A stretch of DNA of 11,766 nucleotides, from assembly GCA_023717585.1 (NCBI GenBank), contig JAMQPJ010000673.1:1-11766 (forward strand). Reading direction: 5' to 3'. Made by a program: the position numbers and the translations under genes. This stretch comes from Thermoanaerobaculia bacterium (lineage in GTDB: Bacteria; Acidobacteriota; Thermoanaerobaculia; UBA5066). Position 1 is the stretch's first letter, and each line of letters starts with the position of its first letter. This document shows positions 5,943 to 11,766 of the stretch, piece after piece. Below the pieces are notes generated by a model. That model did not search any database. It had not been told where the DNA came from and saw only the letters and a list, made by a program, of their open reading frames with translations.

Positions 5943-7649
5943 ATGCTCGACGTCTTCCTGAAAACCGGAATCTACTTCCTCCTCGTCCTCGCGGTCGTCA
6001 AGCCGCTCGGGATCTACATGAAGAAAGTCTTCTCGAAGGAGAGGACTTTCCTGGATCCGGTCCTCGTTCCGCTCGAGCGCCTCCTCTACCGCGTCGGCGG
6101 GGTGAACGCCTCGAAGGAGCAGGGGTTCGTCGCGTACGCCGGCTCGATGATGGTCTTCAACGTCGTCAGCCTCGTCGTGCTGTACGCGATGGAGAGGCTG
6201 CAGCACCTTCTGCCGCTGAATCCCGACAAGATGCCGGCCGTCCCGGCCGCGCTCGCCTGGAACACCGCGGTCTCGTTCACGACGAACACGAACTGGCAGG
6301 CCTACTCGGGCGAGTCGACGATGTCGCTCTTCACCCAGATGGCGGGGCTCGCCGTCCACAACTTCGCGTCGGCGGCCACGGGGATCGCGATCGCGATCGC
6401 CTTCGTGAGGGGCGTCGCCCGGGTCGAGTCAAAGGGCATCGGGAATTTCTGGTCCGACCTCGTGCGCGCCACACTCTGGGTGCTCCTGCCGCTCAGCCTC
6501 GCCGGCGCGGTGGTCCTGATGTCGCAGGGCGTCATCCAGAACTTCAAGGCCTCCGAGACCGTCACGACGCTCGAAGGCGCGACGCAGAAGATCCCGCAGG
6601 GGCCCATCGCCTCGCAGGAGGCGATCAAGGAGCTGGGAACGAACGGCGGCGGCTTCTTCAACGCGAACTCGGCGCATCCCTACGAGAACCCGACACCGTT
6701 CAGCAACCTCGTCCAGATGTTCCTGATCTTCTCGGTCGGCGCGGGGCTGACGTACACGCTCGGGTCGATGACCGGCAAGACCCGCCACGGGTGGGCCGTC
6801 TTCTGGTCGATGTCCATCCTGTTCCTCGTCGGGGCGCTGACGGCCGGCTTTTTCGAAGTACGCGGCAACTCGATCCACCACGGCCTCGGCGTGTCGACCG
6901 CTATGGGGAACATGGAAGGCAAGGAGGTCCGGTTCGGGCCCGTGGACTCGGCCCTCTTCGCCACGATCACGACCGACGCCTCGTGCGGCGCGGTGAACTC
7001 GATGCACGACTCCTTCACGCCCCTCGGCGGCCTTGTCCCGCTCCTGAACATCCAGCTCGGCGAGATCATCTTCGGGGGCGTCGGCGCCGGTCTTTACGGC
7101 ATGCTCCTCTTCGTCGTCCTGGCGGTCTTCATCGCGGGCCTGATGGTCGGGCGCACACCCGAATACCTCGGCAAGAAGATCGAGGCCCACGAAGTGAAGC
7201 TCGCGATGCTCTCGGTGCTCATCCTGACCTTCTCGATCCTCGTCGGAACCGCCCTCGGCGTCGCCTCGAAAGCGGGCCTCTCCAGCCTGAACAACCAGGG
7301 GCCGCATGGGCTCTCCGAGATCCTCTACGCCTTCACGAGCGCCACGGGGAACAACGGCAGCGCCTTCGCCGGGCTGAACGCGAACTCGGACTTCTACAAC
7401 GTGGCGCTCGCCATCGCGATGTTCTTCGGGCGCTTCCTGATGATCATCCCGCTCCTCGGCATCGCGGGCTCGCTCGCGGCGAAGAAGAAAGTGGCGGAGT
7501 CGATCGGCACGTTCCCGGTGGACGGGCCCGTGTTCGTCGTGCTCCTCATCGGCGTGATTCTGATCGTCGGCGCCCTCACATTCTTCCCCGCTCTCGCGCT
7601 CGGACCCATCGTGGAGCACCTCCTGATGGGTGCCGGAAAGCTGTTCTGA
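5943..7649 (+). CDS. kdpA: KdpA, potassium-binding channel-like subunit of KdpFABC
   Basis: A 568-residue inner-membrane protein (E. coli KdpA is 557), related to potassium channels and SKT transporters. It selects potassium from the periplasmic side and passes it through the intersubunit tunnel to KdpB. The four pore-loop filter segments are all visible: TTNTNWQAY (113-121, Q119 matching E. coli Q116), [20 protein letters not shown] (231-250), [15 protein letters not shown] (343-357) and [14 protein letters not shown] (465-478). Hydrophobic helices separate these. The N-terminal KPLGIYM is also typical. The ATG lies seven bases after the kdpF stop with a weak GAG. Nothing is missing or truncated. 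The gene is tightly linked to kdpB, 13 bases apart. Selectivity for potassium is inferred from the intact filter. Confidence 0.98.
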   Translation: MLDVFLKTGIYFLLVLAVVKPLGIYMKKVFSKERTFLDPVLVPLERLLYRVGGVNASKEQGFVAYAGSMMVFNVVSLVVLYAMERLQHLLPLNPDKMPAVPAALAWNTAVSFTTNTNWQAYSGESTMSLFTQMAGLAVHNFASAATGIAIAIAFVRGVARVESKGIGNFWSDLVRATLWVLLPLSLAGAVVLMSQGVIQNFKASETVTTLEGATQKIPQGPIASQEAIKELGTNGGGFFNANSAHPYENPTPFSNLVQMFLIFSVGAGLTYTLGSMTGKTRHGWAVFWSMSILFLVGALTAGFFEVRGNSIHHGLGVSTAMGNMEGKEVRFGPVDSALFATITTDASCGAVNSMHDSFTPLGGLVPLLNIQLGEIIFGGVGAGLYGMLLFVVLAVFIAGLMVGRTPEYLGKKIEAHEVKLAMLSVLILTFSILVGTALGVASKAGLSSLNNQGPHGLSEILYAFTSATGNNGSAFAGLNANSDFYNVALAIAMFFGRFLMIIPLLGIAGSLAAKKKVAESIGTFPVDGPVFVVLLIGVILIVGALTFFPALALGPIVEHLLMGAGKLF

Positions 7650-7662
7650 GGGAAACACGACC

Positions 7663-9711
<2,049 letters not shown>

Positions 9712-9719
9712 GGTTTGAA

Positions 9720-10388
9720 ATGAAAGAAAACGTGCTCGGCTCTATCCGGCTCTTCCTGGCGCTGACTGTGCTCCTCGGGCTCGGCTATCCCGCGGTCGTC
9801 TGGGCCATCGGACAGGTCGCGTTTCGGGATGCCGCAAACGGGAGCCTTCTGAAGAAGAAAGACGACCCCGGCACGCTGGTGGGCTCGTCCCTCATCGGGC
9901 AGTCGTTCGTGATGCCCGGACATTTCCACGGCCGGCCCTCCGCGGCGGGGACTGGCTACGACCCGACGGCGACGAGCGGCACGAATCTCGGCCCGACCTC
10001 CAAGAAGCTCGCAGACTCCGTCAAGGACGCGGTGACGGCCGTGAGAGGCGACGAGGGCGTCACCGGAGCCGTCCCGGCCGACGCCGTGACGTCGTCCGGC
10101 TCGGGCGTGGATCCCCACATCTCGCCGGAGTACGCGCGCCTGCAGATCCCGCGGGTCTCGCGAGAGGCGCGTATTCCCGCCGCGGACCTCGAGGCGCTCC
10201 TCGCCAAGAACACCGAGGGGCGCTTTCTCGGCCTCTTCGGCGAAAGCCGCGTCAACGTCCTCGCGCTCAACATGGAGATCGACGCGCGGCTCGGCCATCC
10301 GCAGATCGCACCGACGCCGACCGCCACGCCGGCGCCGAGCCCGGCTCCGGCGGCCAGCGCGTCTGCAGCTCCGCCCCAAGCCCCATAA
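9720..10388 (+). CDS. kdpC: KdpC subunit of the potassium pump, with Pro/Ala-rich tail
   Basis: A 222-residue subunit with one N-terminal membrane helix (about 8-31) and a periplasmic domain. KdpC assembles with KdpB and raises its ATP affinity. Family landmarks are GSSLIGQSF (55-63), HFHGRPSAAG.GYDP.ATSGTNLGPTS (69-94), GSGVDPHISPEYARLQIPRV (127-146) and the C-terminal VNVLALNMEID (178-188). E. coli KdpC is 190 residues and the conserved domain ends near 192. The remaining 30 residues are an added low-complexity tail of Pro, Ala, Thr and Ser. The start follows eight bases after kdpB with a TGAGG ribosome site. The tail composition resembles the Pro/Ala linker of the porin, but shared function is not shown. 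Confidence 0.96.
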   Translation: MKENVLGSIRLFLALTVLLGLGYPAVVWAIGQVAFRDAANGSLLKKKDDPGTLVGSSLIGQSFVMPGHFHGRPSAAGTGYDPTATSGTNLGPTSKKLADSVKDAVTAVRGDEGVTGAVPADAVTSSGSGVDPHISPEYARLQIPRVSREARIPAADLEALLAKNTEGRFLGLFGESRVNVLALNMEIDARLGHPQIAPTPTATPAPSPAPAASASAAPPQAP

Positions 10389-10395
10389 TCGGCAG

Positions 10396-11553
10396 GTGCC
10401 GTCGAGCACCACACGAGATCGTCCGGATCCCGAATCCTTCCTGAGGATTGCGAGCCGCGACCCCAAACGCGGAAACCTGAAGGTCTACCTCGGGCAGGCG
10501 GCGGGCGTCGGCAAGACCTACCGGATGCTCGACGATGCCCATGCGATGAGGGGCCGGGGAATCGACATCGTCGCCGGTTTCGTCGAAACCCACGGCCGGG
10601 CGGAAACGGCCGCGCGCATCGGGGACCTCGAGGTCGTCCCGAGGAAGCTCGTGCCCTACAAGGGCGCGATCCTCGAGGAAATGGACCTTGCCGCAGTGAT
10701 CGCGAGGAAGCCGGAGGTCGCGATCGTGGACGAGCTGGCACACACGAACGCGCCGGGCGGCAAGAACGAAAAGCGGTGGCAGGACGTCGAGCACCTTCTT
10801 GTGGCGGGCATTTCGGTGATGACGGCCGTCAACGTGCAGCATCTCGAGGGCGTCCAGGACGTCGTGAAATCGGCGACGGGGCTCGAGGTGAAAGAGCGTG
10901 TCCCCGATCGCGTCATACGCGAGGCGGACGCCGTCGTGAACGTGGACCTTCCCGTGCCCGAGCTCCGCGATCGACTGAAGGAGGGCAAGGTCTATCCGGC
11001 GGCGCAGGCGCTCGTCGCCCTCGAGAATTTCTTCCGCGAGGAGAACCTCACGTCCCTGCGCGAGCTCGCGCTCCGCGAGACGGCAGAGAACGTCGACCAC
11101 GGCCCGACCGGGAGCAGCGGTTCGTTCCCGGCGATCGCCCCCCCGATCCGCGTGGCCGTCGCTCTCCCTCTCGATCCGGTTGCGGCGCGGTCTCTCATAA
11201 GGCGCGGGTCGCGCATGGCCGGCCGCATGAACACGCGCTGGTACGCGATCTACGTCAGGCGCAAGAGAGACCGGCCCGAGAACCTGTCGGCGTCGCGTCA
11301 CAGGGAGCTCACGGAGAACATCCAGCTCGCGATGACGCTCGGGGCCACGATCGTCTACCGCGAGTCCGAGGACGTGGCCACGGCGATCCTCGACTTCGTG
11401 CGAGAGGAGCGCGTGGGAGTTCTCGTGATCGGGCGGCCCTCCCGGAAGGGGCTGAAGGGGCGCCTCGCGCCGGGAATCGTCCAGCGGGTCCTCGAGCAGG
11501 CGGATGGCATCGACGTCCTGGTCGCCGACATTCTCCGCGAGGGCCCACCGTGA
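10396..11553 (+). CDS. Stand-alone KdpD N-terminal sensor module (KdpD domain plus Usp domain, no kinase)
   Basis: A 385-residue soluble protein matching only the first part of KdpD. The KdpD domain (about 25-235) has Walker A GQAAGVGKT (33-41), FVETHGR, the Walker B-like DELAHTNAPG (112-121), KRWQDVEHLL, NVQHLEG, LKEGKVY and LRELALRETA. A universal-stress-like domain fills 251-385, ending with GRPSRKGLKGR and IDVLVADI. The four membrane helices, GAF, DHp and ATPase domains of full KdpD are absent, and the gene ends cleanly with a stop that overlaps the next start (GTGA). Where Staphylococcus KdpD has a c-di-AMP motif (SxS and FTAxY), this protein has ALP and WYAIY, so that ligand is doubtful. 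The GTG start lies seven bases after kdpC and fits the usual RPDP.. start. Short KdpD proteins are known in Anabaena and Deinococcus. It probably senses or modulates for a separate kinase. Confidence 0.93.
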   Translation: MPSSTTRDRPDPESFLRIASRDPKRGNLKVYLGQAAGVGKTYRMLDDAHAMRGRGIDIVAGFVETHGRAETAARIGDLEVVPRKLVPYKGAILEEMDLAAVIARKPEVAIVDELAHTNAPGGKNEKRWQDVEHLLVAGISVMTAVNVQHLEGVQDVVKSATGLEVKERVPDRVIREADAVVNVDLPVPELRDRLKEGKVYPAAQALVALENFFREENLTSLRELALRETAENVDHGPTGSSGSFPAIAPPIRVAVALPLDPVAARSLIRRGSRMAGRMNTRWYAIYVRRKRDRPENLSASRHRELTENIQLAMTLGATIVYRESEDVATAILDFVREERVGVLVIGRPSRKGLKGRLAPGIVQRVLEQADGIDVLVADILREGPP

Positions 11554-11766
11554 CGAGGCGGGCCGCCGCACCGCTCGGGGCGGCCGTCGTCAAGCCCCGG
11601 ATCCGCGTGATGGGGGGAACCGAGATCCTCCTCGGACCCGGAAAGGCCGACCTGCTCGAAGCCGTGCGGGACACCGGAAGCCTTCGGCAGGCGAGCGCCG
11701 GACTCGGGATGTCGTACATGCGCGCCTGGCAGCTCGTGAAAACCATGAACGGCGCGTTCCGCGATC
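11550..11766 (+). CDS. ModE-type winged-helix DNA-binding protein, N-terminal part (3' end outside window)
   Basis: The GTG at 11550 overlaps the stop of the preceding gene (GTGA), so the two are probably co-translated. The 72 visible residues include KPRIRVMGGTEILLGPGKADLLEAV, then a helix-turn-helix around TGSLRQASAGLGMSYMRAWQL and VKTMN. This is the pattern of the ModE/LysR-type N-terminal domain (AA..LGMSY..AW.L...MN), found in molybdate-responsive ModE and in many small single-domain proteins. Whether a molybdate-binding (TOBE) domain follows cannot be seen. Its coupling to the KdpD module suggests it belongs to potassium control or simply to the same transcript. Function in molybdenum metabolism should not be assumed. 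Confidence 0.8.
   Translation, partial: MTRRAAAPLGAAVVKPRIRVMGGTEILLGPGKADLLEAVRDTGSLRQASAGLGMSYMRAWQLVKTMNGAFRD

Overview
The window is a GC-rich, densely packed bacterial potassium-uptake locus. An outer-membrane porin with a signal peptide indicates a Gram-negative, two-membrane cell. The OmpL-like porin, split KdpD and gene order suggest Acidobacteriota or a neighbouring phylum; this is an inference from gene style with modest confidence.

Layout. Positions 2-1269 (+) hold the end of a KdpD-like histidine kinase and a complete KdpE-like response regulator, joined by a GTGA overlap. Positions 1266-3245 (-) hold a KimA-like potassium permease whose stop codon overlaps the kdpE stop codon inside one CTAG. 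Positions 3246-4415 (+) hold a divergent regulatory region, two small paralogous two-helix membrane proteins (3374-3658, 3755-4069) and an internally deleted kdpE paralogue (4104-4415). From 4496 onward, all on +, come a BBP2/OmpL-like porin, a 27-residue membrane microprotein, kdpF, kdpA, kdpB, kdpC, a stand-alone N-terminal KdpD module with no kinase part, and the start of a ModE-type DNA-binding protein cut by the window end.

How it fits together. KdpFABC is the high-affinity ATP-driven potassium pump. The KimA-like carrier would be a second potassium importer, the porin may admit the ion through the outer membrane, and the two-component system would control expression. KdpD appears divided: ATP-binding/Usp sensor module at the downstream end, catalytic kinase at the upstream end.

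The most notable observation is a repeated promoter architecture. Arrays of pyrimidine-rich 11-bp direct repeats lie upstream of both small membrane genes and of the porin/kdp operon. In all three copies a -10-like hexamer begins 21 bp after the start of the last repeat unit, and the start codon lies 33-34 bp after that same point, with no Shine-Dalgarno sequence. This looks like an OmpR/PhoB-class (probably KdpE) regulon with leaderless mRNAs. There is no gene-free stretch longer than 300 bases.
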